Positions 22,779 to 36,379 of a stretch of 64,000 nt of DNA are shown piece after piece. Both the position numbers and the translations under genes were made by a program. The number at the start of each line of letters is the position of its first letter. The first letter of the stretch is position 1. Under the pieces are notes generated by a model that was not told where the DNA came from, made no database searches, and saw nothing but the letters and a program-made list of their open reading frames with translations. The stretch is from assembly GCA_964036155.1 (NCBI GenBank), contig OZ038422.1:2503201-2567200 (forward strand), given 5' to 3'. The stretch is from Diploscapter coronatus. Lineage: Eukaryota > Nematoda > Chromadorea > Rhabditida > Rhabditidae.

Positions 22779-25700
22779 TTAAACCTCATATCGATCTTGG
22801 AAGTTGCTATAGCCGCCCGTCTCGCCATAGGGAGACCGAGGGATGCTGCAAGTCAAGACATAGAATTTTGTTCTTTCCTTCATTTATTTATTAGCCTTAT
22901 ATAAATATCCAGTTTGATCGTTTCGGATCATTTATTGTTACTTGTTCGAAAAATATGGTTCATTATGAAACCTATCGACATAAAATCATTCAAATGGGCT
23001 CTGCTTTTCGATAATCCCTTATCGATTAGGTTCAATTAGCGACATTCTGATACGGTGTTCAAGCAATATTAAATTTTGAAACCTAAATAGTTTACCTAGC
23101 ATTTGGCGCAGTCGGGTTGGAAGTTCTGTTCCAGAGTGACGTCGATGGTTCGTCTTGGGCGTTGGTCGCTGAAGTCGTGTTTGTCGAAGGCTCGGTGCGT
23201 TCTCTGAATCGTCAGAATTTAGTGTCATGACATAATTCAATTATTCTCAACATGCTCCAAAATATTATGCATTGAAACACATTCAAGATGAATAATGCTC
23301 GGAAGTTACTATATGACGGAATACGGAGAGAACGAAGTTTATAGTCAGGGATAGGGTAGGAGGAAATAGCGTGGGCAAGACACGCTCCGTCATATAGCTG
23401 TTGCCATAGTGCTCATTGATTCGAACGTTGATATCTATACATTTACCAGCCCCAGGTTAAAGTTAACGTGATCAACTTTTTAATGTTTCGAGAATTCTCA
23501 AATTTGAAATAAACTTGGAGCAATTAGTTCCTTTGGGCGCCATGTAGTTTTGATTCCTTACCTAGTCCTAGGATTGAACACGTGTGTCCCGTAGATGTCG
23601 ACCGGAATCATCGAGTCGTTTCCCGGAGGAAAAAATGGGTCCTGTTCATCCACTTCGATGTAGTCGTTCGGTCTGAAAATCGTCGATTGATTAATTTTCT
23701 TCAAATCTCGTCTCTAATTAAAGCAAAAGGGTATTGCCTTGGGATTCTACTGATTCGAACATACAAATTGTGCCTGTTAGTGCAAGCAATAATATCGTGC
23801 TTCAGAAACCTCGAATTTCGTTTGAGTTTAAATTAAATTGATTGTACAGATTATTCTGATGCAAAATATCACGACAAAGACAGGTTCAAGCAAATATGCT
23901 GGAAACTTTTCGAAATTCATTCGTAAGCCCGTAAAATTGATTGTATCCCTCCTGGGATGGCTAATAGCAAGGCGAGGACACATTCATGCAAGCTAGTGGT
24001 ACGACAACACTCCATCGACTATCCGGCTTTCTATTTTATTCCGGCATTTAACCGTACCGGAAGGAAACGCGTTTCGCTGGCGAGGGAGGTGTGGCGTTGA
24101 CTCTACTGCTGCCTGCCCGATTGAGAGAGTGCGTCTCGTACTGCATGTTCTCAATGATCTTCTCGGGAGGCAATTCGTACCGCAACGGGGGATTCGCAGC
24201 GATGTATTTGACACTGATAAGGTTGGTTAAACATTTCGGATTATTGAGCTTTGATTAGAAATACAACCAAAGAGGTTAAATCGAGTGGAAATGTCTCTTT
24301 AAATTTCATCGAATAAGTAAGATAAAGTTAAAATAAAGGATTGCTTGGTTCAATTGATTAATGTTTAGACGACAGAGTATGAGCAAATAGCCTAGTGTAA
24401 TTATTGGACGGAAATGATACAATAAGTTGGAGTTCTGTGAAACCTACAATGAAAACAACATAGAAACACGCATAACTTATAGAAAATAAATCGTGATTTC
24501 GCGTTGAAATGAGACAGGAAAGCCCGTGCAACAGAAATTCGAACAGAAATTTTTGAGTCTCGATAAAACTAATAACTCACAGTCTGCTGAATAGCCTCCA
24601 AGATTTGGAAACGATGATTAACAGGGTGAACAGGAAGATTCCCAGTAGAAACAGGCAAAGCACGATTATTGAGGCTCCGATTCTGGAATATTGAAAATAA
24701 CTGGTGTTTCACTCAACTTGGAGGTTAAAATCGTTATTGTCGCCAATTTGACTGAGAATTAAAATTCAGCTCACATAGCCTGATCACAGATTCCGTGATG
24801 TATCGCCAGAACGTCGTCTTTGTAAGCATAGCAAGCCAACCCAGATTCCAAAGCTCCAATGGTCTTCAGGGAGTTCGTGGCATCAACGCTGATCAGAGCT
24901 GAGGCGTTAGCGATCTAAATTTATAATTTAAAGATTTCTTCTAGAAAATATTGATGATATTATACATAAATTAACCAACGAATTAATACTGTTTGAGCAA
25001 TTCAAAGCTTTTTTTTTTAAATCTATATTTTGAAGCATAGATATTTTCTACCTCAGCACTATTATTGAACGTAGTCATCATGAGGGCATCCAACTTGGAC
25101 TTCGTATTCTGCAGACCGCTTAGCGCATCGCTCATGTTGTTGGCATGGAACACCGGGGGCACGTTGTCGTGGGTTGGTTTAGCCTCGCTGCAATAATTTA
25201 GTTCGTTTACCAAAAATACAGCAGCCCACGCAACTATTTAAGCTAATGTCGATTTTAGCTTGTGGTTTTCTGAAACATACCAAGTTTTGTAGTATTCGAA
25301 TGCAGTCAAGATCGGCTCTTTGAGTTGGGTCTTGATGAATTTGCCACCGTTATTGCAGAAGTCCGAGAGGGCCTGAATTTGAGTCATGTTTTTTAATGAG
25401 ATTTTGTGATATGATGCGAACTGCAAACTGAATAGTGGCTATGATATAGGATTGTTTCGGGAGAAATATTGAAACCTACCACAGTCGCAGGGAAGATCAA
25501 GCAGACGAGAATCCACACGAGGATAAAGATCACCAGCCCAATGCCACTGAACAGCACAGCTCCTTTGTTGGATTGACGACAGAACGCGATGACCCCGGCG
25601 AAGAGCACGCAAATCGCGATCGACAGGATGAACACCAGGATTAGCCATCTGAAAGTTAGACTTTTATCTCATGATTTAGGTTAGTGATTTGCTCAGTATA

Positions 25701-28700
25701 TTGAAAATGGATTTACCAAACAGACTGAGATTTTCTGAGCCATATACTGTTTTCATCGAAATCTAGCCCTATCTCTTACTTTCAAATAGTCCCTCAATCC
25801 TCCTTTTCTCAAGCCATCTATCTTTAGCTGACGAGAAGAATAAAGCGACTGTAGCGTATTTATAAGATGTCAAATTTATAAAACACTATTTGGCAGCTGT
25901 CACGACTTTTTCTTATTCAATAATGTTTGACAAATTTAGCAGATAAACGAAGGAACTTCTGAAAGTGAGAGAGCGAATGGGAAACTAGAAAAATAAGAGA
26001 CAGGGTCAGAGTTTAATGAAAACAGCGTATCTTGAACAGATGGTAATTTATCTAATGAAAATAATAAGAGTAAGTTTCAAATTAATCTGTCATCACATAT
26101 TATGAATTTGATTCGATTGACTCTGTCTGTTTGTTTCTAAATATTTCTTCTTAGGAAAAATAATTACAGCTTTTCTGATAAACATTTTTTTCAACATAAA
26201 AGGCCCTATCTGTTCTTCGTAGGCCAAATCACTTCTACGCTAGAGATCTAAAGACTCGGAAAATTGTTAGAGACCATGGAAATTAAGTATAAAAAGAAAA
26301 AGAAGCCCTAATTAGAGGGTCTACTGCCATGAAGAATGCGGGTGTTTAGCTGCTAAAGAGAAATCGCTGACACACGACAATTACTCGCGCACTACCAAAA
26401 GCATGAAAGACACAAAGGAAGGGAGCTGTGTGAGAAACCCCCAAATTACGAGGCGCCAGAAATAGATGCTAGATGTCGAGGCATTTTTGGAATTCCAGAT
26501 TTCAGCAGAATCAATGAATGAAAAATTGAAACCTCGTATTTAATATATTAGCCCTCGAAAGACGAGTTTTGCTTGATCAACTGACGTTGGCTATTATTTT
26601 GAAGTATTTACTTATAACTTGATAAAGTAAATACTTCAAGACCGGTTAAAAAAACGATAGTACCGTTCAATCTCGATCCGTTCCGCCCATGACTTGGTGT
26701 TCTCGAGAAATTTCGAATCCGAGAGAGTATACTCCAGAGTACGGAGTTGTGAAATGACAGAGTCCAAATTCGTCTCCAGATTCGTTAACAAAGTGTCGAT
26801 TTCTTCGATTAGCTAAAATATGTTAAATTATTACTTTCGTATTTGAATTAGGGTAAATTGAAGATTTCATTTTTAATATACTGCCTATTTTTGATGTGAT
26901 CCTGTTCATAGACGGATGCAAGCCACACCTACTTCTACTTCTGCTAAAAATCATCGGAACCTGGAAAAGTTTCGTAGGCAAAAAACCTTCCTTGATGAAC
27001 AGGACCGAGTGTTTTTGCTATTTTATAAAATAGCAAATAATTATGTTTCAACACAAAAATTTGGACATCATAGAAATTTCTATTTCTATTTAATTCAGAT
27101 ACAGAATAGTTGGTAACTGAGTAAAATGGCGTACGGTTTGATTAATGCCCTTTTCTTTGCTCTTCCTGTGGACGATGTTCTCCAGTTCATCGATATGCTT
27201 CGTACCAGAATAACAGGTGTCATTCAGAATTCGACCCTGAAAATTCAAGTTAAAGAACAATTATGCTAATTTTATACTACCTGCGCAACAGCCAACCCCA
27301 GTCCCTTGTTCACGTCGTTCAGGCCTTCGATACTTCGTGTTACACCTCGGTTCACCTGCTCGTTGCCGAAGATACAGAAGCCCAAGAGAAAGCTAGAAAA
27401 TTCGACGTTTATAAATTTCCCCTTTCTTTAGAAACCTTATGGCATACCCATCAATAAAATTTGCGCAAAATGAAGTGTTAATAGTTGTTGCATATTTAGA
27501 GAAAATTTCTTTCGATATCAAATTGTCCAATCATTTTTTCTTCAATCAGGCAATCAATAAATCCACTTCTTCCGTATCTCGTCGCCTCGATAATTTCTTT
27601 GTGCATTTCAAGAAGCCTCTGGTGGTGGTCGGCTCGTTTCTCACAAAGAAAAAGCCAACGCAAAGATATTCGAGCGGTCGCGCAGTGCAAATAATCAAAA
27701 CCGCGAGGAATGAAGAAGCGGATTAGAAATTTGCATTTCGAACAGCTATATGAAGTGGTGCATCAGATGGTGCAGAATTGATCGAAACGTGATAAGTTTC
27801 AAAGTTTTACATATGAAATGTAACTTTCGAAAGGACGACATTGGATTCATATTTTTCGCATTGAAAGGTAAAATACCCACAAGCAAATGACGCTGAGTGC
27901 GAACAGGACCGTCGTCAGTCGTCTGACTTGACGTCGCGATTTCCCAGTAACTTCCTGCTTGGAGCAGCATTGACAGACCCAGGTGATGATGACCGTCAGC
28001 AACAGAAGGAGAGATGCCAAAGCGACCACGGCTGCCAAAAGGGCGAGGGACTGAAATTGAGTTTTATTCAAATTGACAAGTTTCAAAATAGGTCAACTTT
28101 TAATATTACTAATGTAATCTAGTTGCTGAATACCATTGTCAGGCTTACAAATTCGGGAAAAACAACTGTAAAATTATGTCGTTTCGGCCGTGCAAGCTTC
28201 AAAATAAATTATATTTCGATAAAATTCAAGCCGTTTAATTCGGACGTAGAATTGTAAGAGATTTTAATGTCATAGAAAGACAATCAGTTTCCTCTCATAG
28301 CATTTGTATCGTGCAAGTTTTAAAATTAGTTGTGTGTTCGTCTGACTTAAAGATTATTATTATCCGTGTCTTGAATATTCTGGAATTATAAACTTTCAAA
28401 ATCATAAAAATTTCCCCTCCCCCTGACATCTGATACCCCATGTTGGATACCTTGTCCTTCTCAATCATTCCGATAATTCGGATATCCGTCGGTCGGATCG
28501 CAGTAAATCATCGAGATAAGTTGATGAGATGCGCGCGTAACGGAAAGATAAAGACAGATTTCATATATCCCATTCCCTCCCCAGATTATATCCGATAATT
28601 TATGCGAAAATCGGCAGCGGCGGCATTTTCCGAAAGCAATATCGCCCTGGGTGATCAATAGAAAATTGTAATAAAATACGCGTGTGAAAGAATAATGATT

Positions 28701-30037
28701 TCATTGGCGAAATTTTGCAGAGTACTTTGTATAGTTGAGTCATAATGGTAGAGTGCAAGACTTGAAGCTCTGTGCACTTTCGATTTCAAAGATAAAAAAT
28801 CAAATTTTCAGCTATTAACGAATCAGTCTAATGATACAAGTTGTTCGTCTTGGTAAAATCTACTTTCAGAATAAATTGGGATTTGCATTTCATCTTGGAC
28901 TTTCAGTTTCATTGAGTAGAGCAATCCAAAGTTGCGAACTTGAAACTTTATGAAACATGAATTTGAACCTTCATTTTTCCGAATAAAAAATTCCGAATCA
29001 GTATCATTCTTCGCCCAACTTCCCTCCCATTCCCAGGCTAATAATATGCGATGTGTTCAATTGGCTACATAAACTCTGCGCGCGCCTAGGCAATTTTTAC
29101 ATAGCGAGAAAAAGCTTCGGCTGCGAGTGTCACCAGGCTTATTGCCTTGTTTTTGCTTATTTTATGGGACGATGTTAGAAAACACCCTCTGCGTCTCTCA
29201 AACTATCATAGCACAAAAAGATACAAGTCTCTAGCTTCTCTAATTTTCCTGCGATTAGGCTTGCTTTCGGGCGCTTATTTTGAACGCGATGCAGATTTGC
29301 TAGATCTACTATCTCAAAGGAAGGCATTGTTCAAAGTAGTCTATTCAGGGAAATTGTACTAATAATTTCTTCAACCTAGTTTTTGCTTTTCCATGGTTAC
29401 TTACAAATATCCTTCCTCAAATGACTAGGCTTCGATATTTTACTATTCCGCATTTTTGCGTATCCAATGTCCACTACAAAAGTAGTAAGATGAGAGTTGC
29501 GCGTGGGAAGTGCAGAACACAAGGAATACGAAAATTTAAAAGTGTTCAGAAAGCATTTGTTTGAAAATATACAACCTGCAAGCAAGGCAGTGAAGTCCAG
29601 ATGTGCAATTCGGACAGCAGAATTTGCCGAGTAAACTTAGAAATATATTTTAGCAATTTCTAGTCGGATGGTGATGAATTTCATGGTAATCATAGATACA
29701 GATTAGTTCAATTACAAAGTGGGATAATGTAAATTCGAAATAAGTTACAAGAAAGGAGGTACTTCGGTGAAAATGATTATATCATTAGGTACCTGTCTGC
29801 TGTCTTGTAACGGTAAATTGATGGAAATCGAAAAAATAAATAGGGTTCGAGAAATGATGCATAAAACTTGCAGCTGAAGATCATCACTACGCATCTCTAG
29901 AAAGTTAATGACAAGAATGAAAATCAAACCTGAGCATATTCGCCCCTCCAATCCACATCGAACTCGTTCGCGATCCGCTTGAATTGGAAATTGAAGTGAG
30001 GCACCGTGGAGAACACCCAGTTGATGAATTCGGTCAT
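22779..30037 (-). CDS. ttyh-1: Tweety homologue (TTYH family), five-pass membrane protein
   Basis: 573 residues. Exons in transcript order: 30037-29930, 28050-27881, 27392-27281, 27236-27135, 26812-26664, 25648-25480, 25372-25281, 25187-25052, 24914-24775, 24682-24581, 24213-24058, 23672-23562, 23203-23096, 22845-22779. TTYH landmarks are the N-terminal FSTVPHFNF, two membrane segments in exons 2-3, FGNEQVNRGV, two more in exon 6, an extracellular Cys pair region (SDFCNN, YYKTC), HHGICDQ and a fifth segment in exon 10. The tail has acidic DYIEVDEQDPF. Tweety proteins sit in the plasma membrane; anion-channel activity was proposed, while structures show a lipid-accessible pocket and no clear pore. 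The donor of exon 2 was set at 27881, since only it keeps phase with exon 3. The first intron is 1.9 kb. Confidence 0.92.
23303..23405. mobile_element. Short inverted-repeat element B (shared 13-mer family), in a Tweety intron
   Basis: About 103 bp with ends AAGTTACTATATGACGG and its near complement ending near 23405. The shared 13-mer lies reversed at 23363-23375. Confidence 0.65.
26599..26639. repeat. Perfect 15-bp hairpin in a Tweety intron
   Basis: Arms 26599-26613 and 26625-26639 are exact complements around an 11-nt loop. It begins 24 nt inside the intron, counted from the donor of the exon at 26664-26812. Confidence 0.9.
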
Positions 30038-30068
30038 AGCTTTACAACGTCAAGGGACGAGTCGAATT

Positions 30069-30075
30069 CTGAAAA
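30069..30075 (-). other. Possible trans-splice acceptor of the Tweety gene
   Basis: On the minus strand TTTTCAG ends 31 nt before the ATG at 30037. Confidence 0.4.
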
Positions 30076-31298
30076 TATTTTTTCTTTCCAAAAGGCTTAA
30101 TTTTAATACGGCAAAAACTGGAAAAACGCAACTTTTCATTTTATCTAAATGTGACATTTCGTAAAGAAAGTTCTATTAAATCCAAGAAATTCATAGAACT
30201 CAAGAGGATTTTCGCACAAAATATGAAACGCCGAGCTCAAATTTTCAAAATGGACAAAGTAAAGAAAAGCCCGAGTAAAAGCAAAAGAAGAAATGAGAGA
30301 AGAAAAGAGGGAAGGAGAGGGAATAAGATGACCAGAAGCCGTCTAGTGTTTACGAATGTGAGAGAGCGAGAGTGAAGAGAGAAGGAGAGAAAATATAGAC
30401 GCAGAGAAGGAATATTTTGAGACACAAAATATGATGAAGTGAGGGGGAGTTGCAAAGAACTGCAAAGAAGAATAAAATCGGGAAAATGTATAGAAATTTC
30501 GAAGAAAAAACGATAACATTTGATTATGAGAAAATAATAGGTCTTTTATTATTTCTCAAGTGCTTAACCACCAGACATAGAGCTGAAGATCTGCTATGAG
30601 TAACACAATATGCAAGCTCAAAACAGACGGAAAATGGGAGAGATAGGAAAGTGTTGGGATTAATGGATAAGGCACTAAACTAGACCAATTATCATAGATT
30701 TCATTGTTTGAGTGATGGAAAATCTTGTAACCTATGAAATGGAATGTCCAGGGCTGTCAGCAAAGAACTCGCTGACGAATGTTTGTAAACACTCATCACA
30801 CGAATAAAGCATGGGAAGATCAAAAATGATTATGGTATTGCGATGCTATATTAGATAAGGAGTTAACTCTGCCGACAGACCTGGGAGTGTCACTGTCATC
30901 AGCCTCCAGCGAGGACTGATTCACAAAGAATCGCCGCAAATTTGCTTCAAATTATTCAACAACCAAGTGAGTTGAAGATTTTGTTGCTGAGTTACAGGAG
31001 CTGTGGGCTATCATAAAATATCTATTGACCACAAGTATTAATTTTTTCTACTTGGCAAAATATGTTCTATTATACGACAATTTCTCAAAATGTCGGCGGC
31101 AATTAAAATCCGCTGCAGAAAAAGTTAGTGGTCGCCTTCTCTCCGAAGCCGTTGTTGTAAATTTGCAGCAATAAAGGAGTTCGTTAAAAATGGAGGACAT
31201 TTATTGAAGTAGCTGGAGGATGAAAGTACTGGAGAACGAAAGAGAAATGCTAGAGAGAGAGAGAGAACAAGGGATTTAGTATATCCAAGAGGAAGCGT

Positions 31299-31603
31299 CC
31301 CTGGATTGGAGTAAAGGAGTGGAATAAGGAAGCGCTACGGGTCGATCCTCGGACCTTAAAATTGCACCACGAGTTTCCCTCGGACCAAGAAGTTCAACAA
31401 ATCCCAGAAAAAATGATGATATAGCAAAAATCCAACTTCTTCGGACTCTTCTTCCGACCAAGGAAATCGAAGATGTTCAAAGGGTTGTTCAGTGAATAAC
31501 TCAAACTACTACGGGTTCTTTTTCGGACCAAAAATGAGAACCCTGGATTGGAGCACGGAGTAGAAATGAGGAACTACTATGAGTCTCTCCCCAGACCAGG
31601 GCA
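31299..31603. repeat. Degenerate repeat cluster
   Basis: The string CCCTGGATTGGAG occurs at about 31299 and 31541. Each copy is followed by a related block of about 50 bp ending in a CGGACC/AGACC motif. A partial third copy (ACTACGGGTTCTTTTTCGGA) precedes the second unit. Origin unknown. Confidence 0.55.
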
Positions 31604-31852
31604 AAGAGTTTCACCCCAGCCGAGTTGCAGCAGCTATCAATCAAATCCCCGTCCAGCGCCAGACCTCGGCCACTCTCGCGGCCGAAGGACAGCGCGCAAC
31701 GGGCAAAGCGCGTGGCACGGCCAGTGCAATTTTAATGAGCGCAAATGGGCCTGCAGACAAATCGAAATGTGAAAATGCGAACTTTTCTTCGGGCGAAAAC
31801 CTCATTTTCAAAAGGGTAAAAGTTGAGGTTTTGAAACAAAATTCGCAAAGGC

Positions 31853-31978
31853 AATTTGGAAACCGCGGAACCACGAGACACGGGACATTGAGAAATAGCG
31901 TGGGAAAAGAAAGCCTATCATCCCATACCCTACCCTAACTCTATACCGTTTCGCCTATGTCTCTCGCGGCTTCCAAAT
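31853..31978. mobile_element. Short inverted-repeat element D (shared 13-mer family)
   Basis: 126 bp bounded by ATTTGGAAACCGCGG and its near complement CGCGGCTTCCAAAT. The shared 13-mer lies reversed at 31892-31904. Confidence 0.65.
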
Positions 31979-34900
31979 AGCCATTCGGAATATGTTTCAA
32001 TAATGTGAATCTCGAAATAAATTATTTGAAAATTGCTTGTGACAACGTATATATCCAAAAAGGATATGTAAAAATAATCACAAATGCACAAACTTACTTA
32101 CTGAGTTTTCAATATTCTAAAGAAAAACAAAAATGATCCAATAACTGTAAAATACGAGCTCAGAGTGCCGGCCATTGCTGACAAATGAGTGAATGAGCGC
32201 TTGGAGGAGAGAGGGAAAGCGAGTAGACAAACAAGCGAAAAGAAATCAGAAAACGGCGAGATAAATAGAAAAAACGAGAGAAAAAAGAAAACGAAATAAC
32301 AAAAAGGAAAGAGATATTGAGCTGATGACCGTTTTCTGCTTTCTCTCGCCTTTTCTGACTTCTTTTTCTCTCATTCTGCCTACTATTCCAGTTTTTCCTG
32401 CTTTCTCTCCGCAAGCCGAATAACACTATCGATCGATTCTTTTGAACAGAACCACAAGCAAATTCAGAAGGGAAATGGCCTTTCAAACAACAGCAGACGT
32501 TCTTCGATTTTCTTATCGCGATAATTCGATCAAAAAATCGCACCATAACTCAGATCTTCGCAGATTCTAACCTATTTTCGAATTTTCACAAAAAATGAGA
32601 AAACTAAAACGCTCAAGGAGTTTGTTTGCTAGAAAAAATAAAAGATAAAGTTAACCTTAACTTGCTTGATAGTAATTTTGAAAATAAGAGGTATTACTGT
32701 TTCGCTTACAAGTTAATAAAGTTTCTCATAGTTTGAAGCCAGAATATTCTGAAACCTAGTAAATTTGTATAAAAGTAAAACGAACACCTTCGAATGAGTC
32801 AAATGGTGTAAAATAGACGGAAAATTGAAAAATCATCATCGTTTTCAGGTTCCGCAACATTAAACCCGGACGCGCATCGATGACTGGGGAAATACAGGCT
32901 AGAAAGGGGTCGGAACTGTACGCGAGAAAAAAAATCGATAACTGCCAGGGCAAATAGCGCATTGTTTGTACTATGAGCAGGATTATTGGGTAAGGTTATT
33001 GCCAGTTAGGGAAAATAGGTGGATAGTCGAAGGTAAATAGTGACATAACAGTAAATAGGAGCATTTTTAGGCACTTTCTGATATGTTAAAAAGAAAAGGC
33101 AACCGCTATTTGACGACACAAAATTTGTGCTATATTACAACACTATTTTATAGTATGAAAAAGAAGGACTATAGAACTATTTCGAATCTATTGAAAATCG
33201 TACAGTCATATAATACAAATATCATGCCGTACTTTAAAAATTGCCGAAAGAAAACTCGAATTTTTTTTTTTTAATTTCTGATATGATTGAACTTCTACAA
33301 TTGGAGTACGAACAAAATTTAATAAGTTTCAAATAAAGTTATATACGAAAAGGATGAGAGAAATAATATTATTCTTGAGTCGCCTTGTCCTATAAAGTTG
33401 AAAATGTTTTAACACCTATAAAATATGAGTGAATACTTCCTAATCACCCTACGTTTCGTGATTCTTGATAACAAAGCGTTAGTTGATAAGCGCTCTTATT
33501 GATTGGCAAAATTAGCCCCATAGAATCGCCATTTTCTACCTATAAATGGAAATAACGTAAATATGAAATAATGGCTAATCTTCGCGTTGCGTTGCTAAGA
33601 ATAGACGTTACGATTTGAAAGGAAGAAGCGACCGAAAGGAAAATTCATAATACTGAAAAATGAAAGTAAAAAAAACTTCGAAAAGAAGTAGTACAAAAGT
33701 ACGAAAAAGTATCGTTAACGACTTTCTAAAGCTATACTTTATCATGAGATTTAGAAGTTTTTAGGTCATGGGTTGAAAGAAAGCACAAAGGTGATGTATG
33801 TGAGAAAGTCGCAGTACTAGGTCTTTTAGAACTATTAAGGATGGGTCGTATGCTTCAGAAATATTGGGATCAGTTTCGAAATACGATGAAATTTCTCATT
33901 TGCCCGAATTAGTTCTTTACCAGAGAATCAAAGTTGATCTTTAGCAATGTATGCTTCAATTTTTGGACCGTTTTCAATATTAGTTTAGTTAATCCACTCG
34001 TGTTTATTTTAGAAACGAAAAACACGGTTCTAAAAATTAAAAGAAGCATTCGAATAAAAACGAATCTGATAGCGTCGCTATTTAGCGATCCTACTACAAT
34101 AATTCATCTCCATCTCCCTAATATATTCACATCATCATATGTGTAATCGCATAAAAAGCTTTGCGACCTTGAAAGAAGGTCGTAAAATGCGTGAATATTA
34201 CTCGGCCTAATATTCTCCTTTCCAATAGCTAAAGCATAGCCCAAGAAATCCATCTGAAGTTGTCCATAGCAGCCTCAATTGAAATACCTTTCCGATAATT
34301 GTCCTGCGAATGAAAGTGTATGGAATAATAAAATGATCGTGCATTTGGCGAAATGCTAAAATGGTCATCCCTGAGAGGTAATGAAGTGAATCCATTCCGA
34401 ATTCGCGTAAGCCTGGAAGATTCAAAAGGAATAATGAAAAGGCCCTTTCCGCGAAGCTAAGGAAGGAATTTGGCAATTCCCCTAAAATCCCCTTAGTAAA
34501 TCTGCATTTAGCGCATCGGCTATTTCGTCGTCTGGCTTCTTTTTCGTCTATGCAGTTTCCGTGGTCTCTAATCTTCTCTGCACCCTTTCGCGATACGTTC
34601 GGAATAATCGAGTAATCACGCAAATGTCCGCGCGAAAGCAAATGCATGCCAAACGACAGAACGATGAAAGTGCTATTTGATGGCGTTAAATGCTAACTAC
34701 TTTTGCTGCGTTTATGTATAACTAACTTTGGATGCTAAAAGAGTAGGACTAATCGTTTTTCAACAAACTATTCTCAAATATGGATATCATTGAAGCGTAG
34801 CATTTCAAGATTTTGGCGACTACATTGAATCATAATTTTAGATTAAATTGAAGAAACAAGTAAACAAAAATCTATAAAATGTTTATCAATGATCTTCAAA

Positions 34901-36379
34901 TATCAACATTTTTAAAGCCTACATAGGAGTAGCTTAATTTGTCAAGAAAAAATCGAAAATAAAATCTCGAACGAAGAAAAAGTTTCGGGTTCTCTAAAAT
35001 CTGTCAAATCTCCCATTGCGTTTCGGATATGGGATTAGCGGTGTTAGGGATGAGAGAAGAAAGGGTGAAATAAGGCGTGTCTTTTCCTGCTGAATGTCCC
35101 TTCGTCCTTTCGGAGACAAGGCCATCCCTCAGCAAATTTGCCCTCTTGGGATAGGGACGATGAAAAACGCCAGCCGCCGACGAGGTTTTATGGGACCAGG
35201 AAGGGAAGAACGAGCCTGATTAGAGGAATGAGCACAGATGAATCAATTTACGAGTTAAGATGGTGATTTAGAGTAATTCAAATTATTCTTTGCTATTTAT
35301 TTGTATACAAACACATAGACTTTTGATTGAAAATTATAAAACGCTGATTTAACGCTGAATTTTTTGAAAGATAAGTTTAAATTTGTTTTGTATTAACAAT
35401 TGCTCGAATATAATATTGTTTGATTTATCCTTCGAGATCAGGTACGTAGTTATTCATTAAATGACAATATTATTAAAATTCATATAATCGGAAACATTGT
35501 ACTCAAAATGACCTTTACGCTTTTTAATCATATTTTTATTCAAAGTGATTGTCCTTTAATGGACACAATCAACATTGCCAACTCATTTGTGTTTCTATGT
35601 ATTCTGCGAATGCAGTAATCATTCATAACCATTTTGGCGAGACTCTTCAAGTTGAGATGAAGTTTCGGCAGAAGCGTTAAGGAAAAGAAAGAATAACATC
35701 GAATTAGAATGAGGCTGAAGGTTGAAATTTCGTCGCCGTAAAACGAATAAAAGAACAGGTTAGACATAGACTCTTGAAGACCCCTCCTGATTAGACTTTG
35801 ACGCTGTCCTCACAACTTGTCATTCATAATTTTACTTACACTCTTTATGGTATGGTCTTTCTTTATTATGATTGTGTCCATTTGCTGATTCATAGCATCT
35901 TTACTTTTTGCTAGATTTTTTTTTTCTAAAAAATGATCAGTTTCACAAAATCAGATTTCCATAGTGGTTTAAAAATGTTCCGAGGCCCATTAGACGTCCT
36001 AACATTCATTGCAATTATTTTCAGTTATCTCTTCCCCCTGAATTATCTAATTTTCTCGACCTACAAATTCCCCGTAATTCATCGATCCCATTTTAGGCGA
36101 ATTTCCCTTTGAACCGACGTCGGCAAACTTTAATTGCCAAATTTATGACAAAACGCAGTTCGTCTGCATTGTGGCAGAGGCGTCGAACTCCGTCGAATTA
36201 CCACTAAAATTTCGTTCGCAAATTTCGTCGCCTATTCATACAGAAAAGTGGCACTTCAGTTGTACGAATTCCCTAAAATCACACGGCAAATTCTGATCAG
36301 AACCGCTGATTTCTGCTCATACCTCGTGAATTTACGCACCCACTAATTCGTCTACCTCATTTATGACCGTCTAATCAAC

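Larger units (their letters stand above)
30038..36379. other. Long divergent intergenic region (Tweety / secreted charged protein)
   Basis: 6.3 kb with no convincing gene. It holds a degenerate repeat cluster (31299-31603), a short inverted-repeat element (31853-31978), a GC-richer patch near 31600-31740 and purine-rich stretches such as the GA tract at about 31253-31264. The longest open frames (32160-32546 and 34207-34647, both minus) look like low-complexity or chance translation. Confidence 0.55.

Noticed and set aside
27496..27690. 64-codon minus frame inside a Tweety intron
   Set aside because: Skipping it gives the correct phase and family spacing between exons 27881-28050 and 27281-27392.
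27877..27880. Donor GTATTT for Tweety exon 2
   Set aside because: It would put exon 3 out of frame; GTGGGT four bases earlier on the transcript keeps the frame and the membrane segment.
28735..28790. tRNA-like string (AATGGTAGAGT ... TTTCGATTTC)
   Set aside because: It resembles A and B boxes, but the anticodon stem has mismatches and no acceptor stem pairs; at most a decayed tRNA.
32160..32546. 128-codon minus frame
   Set aside because: Low-complexity Ser/Phe/Arg translation of purine/pyrimidine-rich DNA; no protein features.
34207..34647. 146-codon open frame on the minus strand
   Set aside because: No domain, no splice context and an unlikely composition; it lies in intergenic AT-rich DNA.
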